From the NCBI RefSeq assembly GCF_016597815.1, contig NZ_VCHA01000006.1, positions 62,001 to 126,000 of the forward strand: a stretch of DNA of 64,000 nt, written 5' to 3'. Source of the DNA: Marinobacter sp. DY40_1A1 (GTDB taxonomy: Bacteria; Pseudomonadota; Gammaproteobacteria; Pseudomonadales; Oleiphilaceae). The notes beneath the pieces are model-generated. The model saw only the letters and a program-made list of their open reading frames with translations. It was not told the DNA's origin and ran no database searches. Within the stretch, counting starts at the first letter, position 1. Each line of letters starts with the position of its first letter. This document shows positions 1 through 9,853 of this stretch, piece by piece. The position numbers and the translations under genes were made by a program.

Positions 1-506
1 TACTTGGCTTCCTCGTTCTCAAGCCCGTAATCATAACCAGTTGTACCCAGCCTGGGGCTTGTTGGTGTCGGGTTGGGATTATCGACCCAGGTGATCGGCA
101 TGATGTACGTGGGGCGATGACTGATGAAGCTGCCGGAGAACGAAAACAAAGCCCTCTCAGCGGTTAGAGACTGATCCACTATATTGGTCATCACCCCGCT
201 GTCGGGATCATCCTCGTCAATGACCTCAGCTAATCGTTCCTGACTTTCCCTGTTCGGGGCCAGTGTGTCGGCTGCCTGCTCGGCTTTTTCAACAGCCTGC
301 TCACTTGCCTGCGTACGGGCTGCCTTTGGGTCGTTAAAAGAGTCATAACAGGCCAAACGCTGAACGCCATCCTGAATCAGGGGGCATTCATCAGAAGAGG
401 TAGCCTGTCGGTTCTCTGCGGGAGTGGGTTCCTGGGCAATCGCCACTGCTGGCCACAAAACCAAAAGTATGGCGGTCTTCAGAACCTGGTTGGGGCGTTT
501 GTACAT
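1..506 (-). CDS. pldA: Outer membrane phospholipase A, PldA-like (partial, C-terminus off the window)
   Basis: The first 168 residues of a leftward gene whose remainder lies beyond base 1. Translation from the ATG at 506 gives a signal peptide (hydrophobic stretch TAILLVLWPAVAIA, cleavage near AQE), then a short Cys pair region with RLACYD, a charged low-complexity linker, and near residues 130-145 the segment SHRPTYIMPITW, which matches the start of the phospholipase A1 beta barrel in PldA proteins (a 'KPTY-lP' motif before the first strand). PldA is a dimeric calcium-dependent outer-membrane lipase. The catalytic His/Ser region is not in the window, so activity cannot be judged. The sequence AGAAGG just upstream of the ATG is a usable ribosome site. 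Confidence 0.68.
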   Translation of the reverse strand, partial: MYKRPNQVLKTAILLVLWPAVAIAQEPTPAENRQATSSDECPLIQDGVQRLACYDSFNDPKAARTQASEQAVEKAEQAADTLAPNRESQERLAEVIDEDDPDSGVMTNIVDQSLTAERALFSFSGSFISHRPTYIMPITWVDNPNPTPTSPRLGTTGYDYGLENEEAK

Positions 507-519
507 CCTTCTAATCTCT

Positions 520-858
520 CTATGCTGCATTGAGGCTGAGCCATGTGCTGGCGATACCGTAAACCCAGACACCCAGCAGGGTAAGGGCGAGTAAGAAGAA
601 AACAATTTTATGCCGGAACTGGTTCGCGGCGCTCACTGCCACTACCCAGCGCAGGTACATAAGGCCAATAAAGCTGATGAAAACACCGAGGCTTGCAAGA
701 GCGGGTATCAGCAGCCACGCCGGATTGATACTATGGCCGGTGTCTGTCTGACTCGAGAACCAGCCCATAGATATCAGCAGCACTGCCAAGGCGCTGAACT
801 CTGTAATCAGCAGCGCTTTGCGCAGGGGATGTGGGGAGGGTTTCTCCGGGTTATTCAT
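520..858 (-). CDS. Small inner-membrane protein, function unknown
   Basis: A 112-residue protein with three clear hydrophobic helices (about residues 15-34, 46-68 and 84-104) separated by short charged loops, so probably an integral inner-membrane protein. I do not recognise the family. It lies 13 bases upstream of the pldA-like gene on the same strand, so the two are probably co-transcribed. The start ATG at 858 is the only reasonable one. No catalytic motif is visible. Confidence 0.7.
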   Translation of the reverse strand: MNNPEKPSPHPLRKALLITEFSALAVLLISMGWFSSQTDTGHSINPAWLLIPALASLGVFISFIGLMYLRWVVAVSAANQFRHKIVFFLLALTLLGVWVYGIASTWLSLNAA

Positions 859-1003
859 GGGTCGGATCCTGGAAGTTCTGAGTAAGCTGCGACATGGTAA
901 CCGGATGGCCCGAAAGAGTCTCCACGCTTACGAAATGGCAATAAAAATGGTGGAAATCAATTTATGATTTTGCTATTCGGTTTTTTTGCCGGGATTCAGT
1001 CGC

Positions 1004-1009
1004 TATAAT
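1004..1009 (+). promoter_or_regulatory. Candidate -10 element for cytochrome c5 gene
   Basis: A perfect TATAAT lies 43 bases before the start codon of the cytochrome gene. The -35 region is poor (a T run at about 981-987), so only the -10 element is claimed. Confidence 0.45.
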
Positions 1010-1051
1010 GCGGCAACCAAAAGATTATAACGCTCAAATGCGAGGTGCATT

Positions 1052-1471
1052 GTGAAGATGAAGAGAGTCCTGGCTGTCGTACTGCTTGGTTTCGGCATTA
1101 CTGCCGGTGCCGTCATGGCAAGTGTTGATGATGAAATCCGCGCGCGCATTCAGCCGGTTGGCGAAGTGTGTCTGCAGGGTGAAGAGTGTGGCGAAGCCGC
1201 AGCCGCTACCCAAACGGCCAGTGCTGGACCTCGCTCAGGCAGCGAAGTTTATAACGCCGTATGCATGGCCTGCCATACCACAGGTGCAGCAGGTGCGCCG
1301 GTCATTGGTGATTCTGCAGCCTGGGCGCCGCGTATAGCTCAAGGCATGGAAACACTGTTCAGCCACTCTCTTAACGGCTTCAATGCCATGCCCGCCAAAG
1401 GCGGCTGTGCAAGCTGCGCTGATGAGGAAATCACGGCTGCTGTCGAACACATGGTGGCAGAGAGCCAGTAA
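1052..1471 (+). CDS. Cytochrome c5 family protein
   Basis: A 139-residue periplasmic monoheme cytochrome c. An N-terminal signal peptide (KRVLAVVLLGFGITAGAVMA) is followed by an Ala/Thr-rich linker and a c-type domain with the heme motif CMACH near residue 72. A distal Met is in the NAMPAKGG segment, and a second Cys pair CASC near the C-terminus is typical of cytochrome c5. The family carries electrons between bc1-type complexes and terminal oxidases or reductases. GTG at 1052 sits 4 bases after GAGGTG; ATG at 1058 is an alternative that loses two residues. It is followed by a strong hairpin terminator shared with rep. Confidence 0.88.
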   Translation: MKMKRVLAVVLLGFGITAGAVMASVDDEIRARIQPVGEVCLQGEECGEAAAATQTASAGPRSGSEVYNAVCMACHTTGAAGAPVIGDSAAWAPRIAQGMETLFSHSLNGFNAMPAKGGCASCADEEITAAVEHMVAESQ

Positions 1472-1490
1472 TTCCTGCGCTCACACCATA

Positions 1491-1516
1491 AAAAACCCCG
1501 CGTCTGCGGGGTTTTT
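1491..1516. terminator. Bidirectional intrinsic terminator between cytochrome c5 and rep
   Basis: An 11-base perfect stem (AAAAACCCCGC at 1491-1501 and its complement at 1506-1516) with a 4-base loop and T/A runs on both sides lies between two convergent genes, so it can stop transcription from either side. Confidence 0.9.
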
Positions 1517-1521
1517 GCATT

Positions 1522-3540
1522 TTATAGCCCCAAATCACCAAGCAGGGCGCTCAGGGTTGCCTTGCCTTTTTTCTGGTTGGCTTCAACATCCAGATCTCCA
1601 GTACCCTCCCAGCGCACGTCGTCCGGGGGAAGTTCATCCAGAAACCGGCTGGGAATAGTCTCGATCTTTTCGCCGTACTGCCTGCGTTGGGCGGCGTATG
1701 TCAGGGTCAGGGTTTCTTTTGCGCGGGTAATGCCCACGTACATCAGGCGTCGCTCTTCTTCTACGTTGCCTTCTTCAATGCTGGAACGGTGGGGCAGGAT
1801 TTCTTCTTCCAGCCCCAGAATAAACACATGGGGAAACTCCAGCCCCTTGGAGGCGTGGAGTGTTAGCAGTTGCACCTTGTCGCTGGCATCCTCTTCTTCC
1901 CGCTGCTCCATCATATCGCGCAGAATCAGTTTGGTGATGGCATCCTCTATGCCCAACTCATCGGCGGTGCCTTTGCCGTCCTCCAGCATGCGCTGGATTG
2001 ACTCCACCAGATACCAGATGTTCTCCATGCGGCGCTCCGCCTGTTTGGGCGTGCCGGAGTGCTGATGCAGCCATTCCTCGTACTCGATATCCGTGAATAG
2101 CTGCTTGATCACGGGCACCGGGTTTTCGCTGTGCAGGCGCTCGCAGGTGACATCCACCCAGTGAGCAAACCGGCGCAGGCGATCCAGGCCTTTCTCGGTT
2201 ACGTGGGATTCCGCGCCCATGTCACCCAGGGATTTAAACAGACTGACGTTGCGCGCACGGGCATAGTGGCTGAGCTGTTCAAGGGTGCGCGGGCCGATTT
2301 CACGTCGTGGCACGTTTACTACGCGGAGGAATGCAGCATCATCATCCGGATTGATCAGCAGACGCAAATAAGACATGGCGTCTTTGATCTCGTTTTTCGA
2401 GAAAAACGATTGCCCCCCCGAGATGTGATAGGGAATCTGGTAGGCCTGTAGTTTCATTTCCAACAGACGAGCCTGATGGTTGCCCCGATAAAGCACTGCA
2501 AAATCCTTGAACGCCAGACCCTTTTTCAGCTTCTGGTCGAGAATTTCTGTGGCCACCCTTTCAGTTTCTGCATCTTCATTCCGGCACCGCACAATACGGA
2601 TTTCGTCGCCGATGGTGTGGTCACTCCACAGAGCTTTTTCGAATACGTGTGGATTATTGGCGATAACCGTGTTGGCGGCCCGCAGAATGCGCGATGTAGA
2701 ACGATAGTTCTGCTCAAGCTTTACAATCTTCAGGCTCGGAAAGTCTTCTTTAAGTTGAGCCAGGTTTTCTGGTCGCGCCCCTCGCCAGGCGTATATCGAC
2801 TGGTCATCATCACCAACAACAGTAAATGCTGCACGCTCGGCAACCAACATTCTCACCAGCTCGTACTGGCAAATGTTCGTGTCCTGGTATTCGTCCACCA
2901 GCATGTAACGTATTTTCTTGCGCCACTTCGCCAGGATTTCCGGGTTGTTTCGGAAGAGTTGCACTGGCAAAAGAATCAGATCGTCAAAATCAACCGCGTT
3001 GTATGCCTTCAGGTACTCGTTATAATGCTTGTATACGATGGCAATGCGCTGCTCCCGCTCATCTGCGGCTTTGCTGTAGGCTTCAGCTGGCCCGCGTAAG
3101 GCGTTTTTCCAGGACGATATGGTCATCTGCACTTCGTTAAGCTCGTCGCCTGCATCGGCGCTGGCTTCCCGAAGCATCAGATCCCGTATCAGGGCTTTGG
3201 CATCTTCTGCATCGAAAATGGAAAAACCGGGGTGGTAGCCCAGGTGAGCATGCTCCTCCCGGATCATGTTCAGGCCGAGGTTGTGGAAGGTGGATACAAT
3301 CAGCCCGCGGGCCAGTTTGCGGTCGACGATCCGGCCTACCCGCTCTTTCATCTCGCGAGCTGCCTTGTTGGTGAAGGTGACAGCGGCAATGTGGCGCCCC
3401 GGAATGCCAAGGTGCTCTATCAGGTAGGCGATTTTGCGGGTGATTACGCTGGTCTTCCCGCTGCCTGCACCAGCCAGCACCAGCAGAGGGCCATCGGTGT
3501 AACGGACTGCTTCATTTTGTCGCGGGTTGAGTTTGTTCAC
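1522..3540 (-). CDS. rep: ATP-dependent DNA helicase Rep
   Basis: A 672-residue superfamily I 3'-5' helicase. All motifs are present: Walker A GAGSGKT near residue 25, motif Ia TFTNKAAREM, motif II DEYQDTN, motif III GDDDQSIYAWRGA, motif IV QNYRS, motif V LHASKGLEFPHVF and motif VI MYVGITRAKE. Length and the start NPRQNEAV fit Rep rather than UvrD, which is longer. Rep removes proteins ahead of replication forks and helps restart. The start is GTG at 3540; the upstream ribosome site is weak. It converges on the cytochrome c5 gene and shares its terminator. Confidence 0.95.
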   Translation of the reverse strand: MNKLNPRQNEAVRYTDGPLLVLAGAGSGKTSVITRKIAYLIEHLGIPGRHIAAVTFTNKAAREMKERVGRIVDRKLARGLIVSTFHNLGLNMIREEHAHLGYHPGFSIFDAEDAKALIRDLMLREASADAGDELNEVQMTISSWKNALRGPAEAYSKAADEREQRIAIVYKHYNEYLKAYNAVDFDDLILLPVQLFRNNPEILAKWRKKIRYMLVDEYQDTNICQYELVRMLVAERAAFTVVGDDDQSIYAWRGARPENLAQLKEDFPSLKIVKLEQNYRSTSRILRAANTVIANNPHVFEKALWSDHTIGDEIRIVRCRNEDAETERVATEILDQKLKKGLAFKDFAVLYRGNHQARLLEMKLQAYQIPYHISGGQSFFSKNEIKDAMSYLRLLINPDDDAAFLRVVNVPRREIGPRTLEQLSHYARARNVSLFKSLGDMGAESHVTEKGLDRLRRFAHWVDVTCERLHSENPVPVIKQLFTDIEYEEWLHQHSGTPKQAERRMENIWYLVESIQRMLEDGKGTADELGIEDAITKLILRDMMEQREEEDASDKVQLLTLHASKGLEFPHVFILGLEEEILPHRSSIEEGNVEEERRLMYVGITRAKETLTLTYAAQRRQYGEKIETIPSRFLDELPPDDVRWEGTGDLDVEANQKKGKATLSALLGDLGL

Positions 3541-3689
3541 GAATACATTGCCAGAATGGTTTGAGACGGGGGTGTTCTCTCACTAGGACATTAGTCTACA
3601 CCAGCCAGACTTTCTGTACCTTGTCGATCTATCAGCTATTCTTTTTAACAGAACAGGATTGTTGTTCACGCACCCATGGACTCTGCTTA

Positions 3690-5426
3690 ATGACCTTGCC
3701 ACTGGAAACTGTCGAACATGACCAGCTTCGTCTTCTGGTCTTGACGCCGGATTATACCGATTTTCTCTGGCTCAATGCGCTGCTGGCGGATGAACCGGAG
3801 ATCCACACGGATTCAACCTGGTGTCCGGAGCTTATGGATTGCGACGATCTTATTCGCAATGCAAAGTTCGATGTTCTGGTTTGGGACTGTGCGTTCCACG
3901 GTGGCTCAGAAATCGCATTTTTGCAGTACCTGGCTGTTGCCAGCGGCGACAGACCCATACTGGCAATGGGTGCGGAAACATCCCGTGAGCGCGCGGCAAG
4001 CATGATGTCCAGTGGGGCATCCGATTATTTGAGTCGTCAGGAACTTGATTCCTGGAATTTTCGCCGCGCAGTAAAATGCCTCTGGTATCGGGAACAGTTG
4101 GCAAACTCCGCCCACAGCCTGCTGGGTCGAGGGGTAGCAAGTGGGTTCATTAACCGGGATTTGTTCTTTGACAGGCTGCAGCAAGCGCTACACAGGGCTC
4201 AGCGAGGGAACTATCGGCTGGCGCTTTTGCATCTTAATATCGATGATTTCCGCAGTATTAATGAGTCCTTTGGCTACCAGAAAAGTGATCAGCTGATGAT
4301 CAAAGTGGCCGCCAAGGTTCGACAGGCATTGCGCCGTGTGGATTCCCTGATGCGCATTGGTGGTGACGAACTGGCCATTATTGTTGAGAAACTGGAAGAT
4401 ACCCTGGATATCACCCAGATTATTCGCAAGATTGTGCAGGTGCTGGATGAGCCAATATCGATAGATAGCCAGAGTGTGGTTGTCAGTGCCAGCCTGGGTG
4501 TGGCGACCTATCCGGAGTCCGGAGATAGCCCTGAAAATCTCATGCGCCGGGCAAACCGGGCAATGTTCGAGGCCAAGCGTGACCCGGGCAGCAGTTATCG
4601 TTTCTACGACCGGCAGTTACACATTTCAGCCGGCTACCAGCTCAGGTTGGAAGCAGACCTTCGTAATGCGCTCCGGGGTAATGAACTGGAGCTGTATTAT
4701 CAGCCAAGAATCGATCTGGCCACTAATGAGGTGCGCGGCGTTGAGTGCCTGTTGCGCTGGAATCACCCGGAGCGAGGGCTGGTGGGGCCAGATGAATTTA
4801 TACCTGTTGCCGAACGCAGTGGGTTGATCGTTCCGATTGGCTATTGGGTGATTGAACAGGCCTGCAAACGCTTGCAGGAGTCTGCAGAAATCGGTTATCC
4901 AGGGCTGGTGTTTGCGGTGAATCTTTCATTCCGCCAGTTCCATGACCGCAAGATGACGGAAACCATATTCCGAATCATTTTCAATGCCAACGTTGATACC
5001 AGCTTGCTGGAACTGGAATTGACGGAAAGCGCCATGATGCACGACCCGGAGTACGCACAACGCTGCCTGCGGGAGCTTAACCAGCTGGGCATCAGTTTTG
5101 CGCTGGACGATTTTGGCACTGGCTACTCCTCTCTCAGCAACCTTCAGCATCTGCCAATCTCGCTGGTGAAAATCGATAAATCATTTGTGCAGGCGCTCGG
5201 TAAATCTGCTGATGCCGAGCACATTATCCGCGCGATTATCAGCCTGGCTCATAGCCTCCAGATCAGTGTGGTGGCTGAAGGTGTCGAGACAGAAGGCCAG
5301 CTTGAGTTTCTGCGCCAGCAGCACTGTGATGAAATTCAGGGATACTATTATGCCCGCCCCATGCCCTGGGCTGACCTTGTGCAATTCCTGAACAAGCGTG
5401 GCGAGTCCGCTTGCCTGCAACTGTAA
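3690..5426 (+). CDS. Receiver-like/GGDEF/EAL cyclic-di-GMP signalling protein
   Basis: A 578-residue cytoplasmic protein. Residues about 10-130 look like a response-regulator receiver fold ([29 protein letters not shown]) but lack the usual acidic pair. Then come a GGDEF domain with GGDEL near residue 224 and an EAL domain with ECLLRW near 351, [14 protein letters not shown], a conserved Lys (VKIDKSF) and VVAEGVET. The EAL residues needed for metal and substrate binding are present, so phosphodiesterase activity is likely; GGDEL departs slightly from GGDEF. An open frame continues upstream to 3561, but that part is not domain-like, so the ATG at 3690 is preferred. Its target pathway is unknown. 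Confidence 0.88.
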   Translation: MTLPLETVEHDQLRLLVLTPDYTDFLWLNALLADEPEIHTDSTWCPELMDCDDLIRNAKFDVLVWDCAFHGGSEIAFLQYLAVASGDRPILAMGAETSRERAASMMSSGASDYLSRQELDSWNFRRAVKCLWYREQLANSAHSLLGRGVASGFINRDLFFDRLQQALHRAQRGNYRLALLHLNIDDFRSINESFGYQKSDQLMIKVAAKVRQALRRVDSLMRIGGDELAIIVEKLEDTLDITQIIRKIVQVLDEPISIDSQSVVVSASLGVATYPESGDSPENLMRRANRAMFEAKRDPGSSYRFYDRQLHISAGYQLRLEADLRNALRGNELELYYQPRIDLATNEVRGVECLLRWNHPERGLVGPDEFIPVAERSGLIVPIGYWVIEQACKRLQESAEIGYPGLVFAVNLSFRQFHDRKMTETIFRIIFNANVDTSLLELELTESAMMHDPEYAQRCLRELNQLGISFALDDFGTGYSSLSNLQHLPISLVKIDKSFVQALGKSADAEHIIRAIISLAHSLQISVVAEGVETEGQLEFLRQQHCDEIQGYYYARPMPWADLVQFLNKRGESACLQL

Positions 5427-5473
5427 GCCGCTGTACCTTTGCTGCTTTATCAGAAACGCATCACAGAGGTTGC

Positions 5474-7831
5474 ATGAACAGTATCTCCAGGCGCATAGCT
5501 GACGAACTCGGCGTACGCGAGCAACAGGTTAATGCCACCGTCGCCCTGCTGGACGAAGGTTCCACCGTTCCGTTTATTGCCCGCTACCGTAAAGAGGTGA
5601 CGGGTTCTCTGGATGACAGCCAGTTGCGGTCGCTTGAAGAGCGCCTGCGCTATCTCCGGGAACTGGAAGACCGCCGCAGCACCATCCTCAAGAGCATTGA
5701 AGAACAGGGCAAGCTGACCGACGAACTGCGCAGCAGCATTGAAAGTGCGGATGCAAAGAACCGGCTGGAAGACTTGTACCTTCCTTACAAGCCAAAACGC
5801 CGTACCAAGGCTCAGATTGCCCGGGAGGCAGGCCTTGAACCTCTGGCCGACGCCCTTTACGGCGATCCCACCCTTGAGCCGGAAGCAACCGCTGAAGGCT
5901 ATATCAATGCTGATGCCGGTGTTGCAGACACCAAAGCCGCGCTCGATGGCGCCCGCTTTATCCTGATGGAGCGCTTCGCCGAAGATGCAGAACTTTTGGG
6001 TGAACTGCGTGACCTCATCTGGAATCAAGGCCAGTTAAAGGTCACCGTGATTGAAGGTAAAGAGAACGAAGGTGCCAAGTTCCGTGATTACTTCGATCAT
6101 GTAGAGCCTTTGAAAAAGGTGCCTTCACACCGGGCGCTGGCCATACTTCGTGGTCGCAACGAAGGCGTTCTCACCTATAACCTGGTTGTAGGCGATGTGG
6201 AGGATGACCGTCGCCAGCCGCATCCAGCGGAGCAGCGGATTGCCGCGCGCTGGAATATCCGCGATAACGGCCGCGCTGCCGATAAATGGCTGTCAGACGT
6301 TGTGCGCTGGACCTGGCGGGTAAAGCTGTCCACACAAATCGAGACAGATCTCATGACCCAGGTACGTGAAGCGGCTGAAACCGAAGCCATCAACGTATTT
6401 GCTGCCAACCTGAAAGATTTGCTGTTGCTGGCGCCTGCTGGGCCCCGTCCGACCCTTGGCCTGGACCCCGGGTTACGCACCGGCGTTAAGGTCGCCATCA
6501 TTGATGGTACTGGCCAGGTGGCAGGGCATGGGGCTATCTTCCCCCATGCGCCCAAGAACCAGTGGGACAGCTCCATTGAGAAACTCGCGGCCTGGTGTCG
6601 TGAATACAAAATTGAGTTGGTGGCCATCGGTAATGGCACAGCCTCCCGTGAAACCGAAAAGCTGGTGGCTGATCTCAGCAAGCGCTATCCGGAGCTCAAG
6701 CTGGCGCGAATAGTTGTAAGTGAGTCCGGTGCTTCTATTTATTCCGCTTCAGAGTTTGCCTCCAAAGAACTGCCTGACCTGGATGTGACCATCCGTGGTG
6801 CTGTTTCCATCGCCAGACGGTTGCAGGACCCACTGGCCGAGCTGGTAAAAATTGAACCCAAGTCCATTGGTGTTGGTCAGTATCAGCACGACGTATCCCA
6901 GGTTCAGCTTTCCCGTAGCCTGGATGCCGTTGTTGAAGATTGCGTTAACGGTGTTGGTGTTGATTTGAATACGGCCTCTACGCCTTTGTTGGCGCGAGTG
7001 TCAGGACTGAATCAGACCATTGCGCAGAACATCATCGAATACCGCAACCAGAACGGCATGTTCCGCAACCGCAAGCAGCTGCTGAAAGTACCCCGCCTTG
7101 GCGCACGCACGTTCGAGCAGGCCGCAGGCTTTCTGCGTATTGCCAGCGGTGAGAACCCGCTGGACCGCTCATCTGTGCACCCGGAAGCATACGGGGTGGT
7201 TGAGCGCATCGCGGCAAAGAACAATCGGAAAGTTGAGAATATTGTTGGGGATTCCGCGTTTCTGCGTGGTCTGAATCCCCAGGATTACGTAACAGATCAG
7301 TTCGGTGTGCCGACCATTCGGGATATTCTCTCCGAGCTTGAAAAGCCTGGTCGCGATCCGCGCCCCGAATTCCGTTCCGCAAGCTTTGAAGAAGGCGTGG
7401 AAACACTGGGTGATCTCGTGCCAGGCATGATTCTGGAAGGTTCTGTTACCAACGTGACCAATTTTGGGGCGTTTGTAGACATTGGCGTCCATCAGGACGG
7501 GCTGGTGCATATATCGGCACTTTCCCATACCTTTATCAAAGACCCCCGGGAAGTCGTCAAAGCCGGGGACATTGTTAAGGTCAAAGTGATGGAAGTGGAT
7601 ATCCCCCGTAAACGGATCGCCCTGTCCATGCGGATGGACGACCAGCCAGGTGAAAAGGCAGATTCGAAACGCTCGGCTTCGGGCAAGTCCGCTGATAATC
7701 GTGGCGGTCAGTCGGCAGGACGTTCTGCGCCGCAGGGTCAGAATAAAAATGCAGGTTCGGGTGCCGGGCAGAGTGCCATGGGAGGCGCACTGGCCCAGGC
7801 ATTTGCATCGGCTCGCAAAGACAAGCGTTAA
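5474..7831 (+). CDS. tex: Tex-family RNA-binding transcription accessory protein
   Basis: A 785-residue protein, the usual Tex length. In order: the Tex N-terminal helical domain (1-190), a YqgF-like RNase H fold beginning with [10 protein letters not shown] near 327, a helix-hairpin-helix region near 490-560, and an S1 RNA-binding domain near 650-720 ([17 protein letters not shown]). A Gly/Ser/Gln-rich basic tail of about 60 residues follows. Tex is a cytoplasmic nucleic-acid-binding protein linked to transcription and toxin gene expression. The ATG at 5474 has AGAGG upstream; an in-frame extension to 5411 overlaps the previous gene and is not preferred. It is close behind the GGDEF/EAL gene on the same strand. 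Confidence 0.94.
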   Translation: MNSISRRIADELGVREQQVNATVALLDEGSTVPFIARYRKEVTGSLDDSQLRSLEERLRYLRELEDRRSTILKSIEEQGKLTDELRSSIESADAKNRLEDLYLPYKPKRRTKAQIAREAGLEPLADALYGDPTLEPEATAEGYINADAGVADTKAALDGARFILMERFAEDAELLGELRDLIWNQGQLKVTVIEGKENEGAKFRDYFDHVEPLKKVPSHRALAILRGRNEGVLTYNLVVGDVEDDRRQPHPAEQRIAARWNIRDNGRAADKWLSDVVRWTWRVKLSTQIETDLMTQVREAAETEAINVFAANLKDLLLLAPAGPRPTLGLDPGLRTGVKVAIIDGTGQVAGHGAIFPHAPKNQWDSSIEKLAAWCREYKIELVAIGNGTASRETEKLVADLSKRYPELKLARIVVSESGASIYSASEFASKELPDLDVTIRGAVSIARRLQDPLAELVKIEPKSIGVGQYQHDVSQVQLSRSLDAVVEDCVNGVGVDLNTASTPLLARVSGLNQTIAQNIIEYRNQNGMFRNRKQLLKVPRLGARTFEQAAGFLRIASGENPLDRSSVHPEAYGVVERIAAKNNRKVENIVGDSAFLRGLNPQDYVTDQFGVPTIRDILSELEKPGRDPRPEFRSASFEEGVETLGDLVPGMILEGSVTNVTNFGAFVDIGVHQDGLVHISALSHTFIKDPREVVKAGDIVKVKVMEVDIPRKRIALSMRMDDQPGEKADSKRSASGKSADNRGGQSAGRSAPQGQNKNAGSGAGQSAMGGALAQAFASARKDKR

Positions 7832-7899
7832 GCCGTTTCAACTATTTCCAACAGCCGGCACCGCCCACAAGGCACAGCCGGTTGCAGCAGGAGTCAATC

Positions 7900-9453
7900 A
7901 TGGCCGAATCCCGCCACTCTGTATTCCGCCAGTTCGCAGCCAGCGACTGGAACGGATTTCTGAAAGGGGTAGAGAAAGAAGGTTTGCGCGTTGACCGCAA
8001 CGGTTTCATTGCACAAACACCACATCCGGAGGCCCTGGGCTCTGCGCTAACGCATCCGAGCATTACAACGGACTATTCCGAAGCCTTGCTGGAACTTATA
8101 ACGCCTGTGTGCAGCAGCACGTCCGAGATGATGGAGTCTCTTCGCAATACCCATCGGTTCGTACAACAGAACCTGGGCGATGAGGTTTTTTGGCCGGCCA
8201 GCATGCCTTGCGAGCTAAATGGCGACGCCAGTATCCCTATTGCGGAATATGGCTCGTCCAATACCGGCCGGATGAAGCATGTATATCGTCAGGGGTTGGC
8301 AGTGCGGTACGGGCGCATGATGCAAAGCATCGCCGGCACCCACTACAACCTCTCGTTACCTGACAGCTTTATGGAAATCTGGCAGCGCGCGCTGGGTGAC
8401 CAGCAAAGCATGAAAGACTTCAAGTCTGATCAGTATTTTTGGCTGATTCGCAATTTTCGCCGTAGAAGTTGGATGCTGATGCTTTTGTTCGGTGCCTCGC
8501 CGGCCCTGGATGCGAGTTTTGTAGACGGAGTCCGTCATGACCTGACCCGGCTGGGTGAGCGGAGCTGGTTTGGCGAAAATGCCACCTCCCTGCGCATGAG
8601 CGATCTGGGATACCACAACAACGCCCAGTCGTCGTTGAATATCTGTTTCAACAAGCTCAGCACCTATACCCAGACATTGGATAGAGCCATTCACACCAAT
8701 TGGCCGGCTTATGAGGCGATTGGTACTCAGCGTGATGGCGAGTTTATTCAAATCAACACCAGCATTTTGCAGATTGAGAATGAGTACTACAGTGCGGTGC
8801 GCCCCAAGCGTACTGCCCGAAGTGGAGAGAAGCCGATTCACGCGCTGGAATCCCGTGGTGTGGAATACATCGAGGTGCGCTGTCTGGATCTCGACCCATT
8901 CTCTCCAGTAGGGGTCAGTGAGGCTCAGGTCGACTTCCTTGATCTCTTCCTGCTGGACTGTCTGCTATCCGAGTCGCCGCGTATCGGTGATGAGGAGTGC
9001 ATCATGTTGGATGACAACTACAAAGATGTTGTCGCTAAAGGGCGAGATCATGCGCTAACGCTTTGCCAGGCTGGCAAGCGTACGCCTATTGGTGATGCTG
9101 CAACGGCAATACTGGATGGCCTTGAGCCGTTGGCAGAAATACTGGACGGCTGGAGTGGCGGAGAGGTTTACCGCAAGGCTCTTTCAGCCCAGAGAGGTGT
9201 TCTGTCGGGTGATGGCCAGGTGCCGTCTGCCAGGGTTGTTGATGCGATGCAGGCGTCTGGGCTTGGCCACCGGGACTGGACAATGGAGATGGCGCTCAAA
9301 CACCAGAATACACTTCGCAAGGAAGGCATGGACGCTGCTGTAAATGCTTCATTTATTGCCGCGGCCAAGGACTCGCTGGCGCAGCAACAACAGATTGAAG
9401 CGTCAGACACCATGGCGTTCAGTGATTTTCTGGAGCAGTATCTGCGCTCCTGA
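7900..9453 (+). CDS. gshA: Glutamate-cysteine ligase
   Basis: A 517-residue enzyme of the gammaproteobacterial class I glutamate-cysteine ligase family, first step of glutathione synthesis: ATP-dependent joining of glutamate and cysteine. The N-terminal GVEKEGLRVD, the early segment ITTDYSEALLELITP, the FMEIWQRALGDQQSMKDF stretch and VEYIEVRCLDLDPF are family signatures. The ATG at 7900 has AGGAG at the right distance. It follows tex by 68 bases, and a perfect inverted repeat lies just downstream. Confidence 0.95.
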   Translation: MAESRHSVFRQFAASDWNGFLKGVEKEGLRVDRNGFIAQTPHPEALGSALTHPSITTDYSEALLELITPVCSSTSEMMESLRNTHRFVQQNLGDEVFWPASMPCELNGDASIPIAEYGSSNTGRMKHVYRQGLAVRYGRMMQSIAGTHYNLSLPDSFMEIWQRALGDQQSMKDFKSDQYFWLIRNFRRRSWMLMLLFGASPALDASFVDGVRHDLTRLGERSWFGENATSLRMSDLGYHNNAQSSLNICFNKLSTYTQTLDRAIHTNWPAYEAIGTQRDGEFIQINTSILQIENEYYSAVRPKRTARSGEKPIHALESRGVEYIEVRCLDLDPFSPVGVSEAQVDFLDLFLLDCLLSESPRIGDEECIMLDDNYKDVVAKGRDHALTLCQAGKRTPIGDAATAILDGLEPLAEILDGWSGGEVYRKALSAQRGVLSGDGQVPSARVVDAMQASGLGHRDWTMEMALKHQNTLRKEGMDAAVNASFIAAAKDSLAQQQQIEASDTMAFSDFLEQYLRS

Positions 9454-9480
9454 CCGGAATAGGCTATTGTTTTGAATCAG

Positions 9481-9508
9481 GCGGATTTTACAGAATTGTA
9501 AAATCCGC
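9481..9508. terminator. 12-base-stem inverted repeat after gshA (probable terminator)
   Basis: GCGGATTTTACA at 9481-9492 and its exact complement at 9497-9508 enclose a GAAT loop. There is no long T run after the stem, so it may be a weak terminator, an mRNA-stabilising hairpin or a protein site. Confidence 0.6.
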
Positions 9509-9538
9509 GGGCCTGCTTCACAGAAGGTGTGCAAATGT

Positions 9539-9567
9539 TTGTCACTTTCTGACGCTGGTGCTAAATT
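9539..9567 (+). promoter_or_regulatory. Candidate sigma-70 promoter for rmf
   Basis: TTGTCA at 9539-9544 and TAAATT at 9562-9567 are separated by 17 bases, placing the start site about 24 bases before the rmf start codon. RMF genes are induced in stationary phase in other bacteria; no separate element for that is visible. Confidence 0.5.
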
Positions 9568-9596
9568 CATTAGCATTGGCTTAAGGGAGAATTGGC

Positions 9597-9815
9597 ATGG
9601 CAAGGGATATAAAGCTCGGCTGGGATGTTGAGGCGCTGAACAAAGCCTATCGTCAGGGGTATATGGCAGCGTCCATGGGAATGGATAAAACCCGTTGCCC
9701 CTATCGTGGCGAAGTTGTTGTAGCCGCCTGGGAGTCTGGCTGGGAAGATGCCGGTGAGGTTATCCAGGAAGAAAACGCCAACGTGGATAGTGGCCTGTAT
9801 TCCCGGATTGCCTGA
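9597..9815 (+). CDS. rmf: Ribosome modulation factor family protein
   Basis: A 72-residue protein carrying the RMF signature AYRQGYMAASMG, then CPYRG and WESGWEDA, which aligns with the GYQAG, CPY and WLGGWREA segments of Escherichia coli RMF. RMF binds the 30S subunit and drives formation of inactive 100S ribosome dimers in stationary phase. The protein is longer than E. coli RMF (55 residues), with an extra acidic C-terminal tail. GGGAG lies upstream of the ATG. Confidence 0.88.
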   Translation: MARDIKLGWDVEALNKAYRQGYMAASMGMDKTRCPYRGEVVVAAWESGWEDAGEVIQEENANVDSGLYSRIA

Positions 9816-9853
9816 AGCGCGCTGGTCCCGTGCCAGTTCGCGCTTTACTTTTA

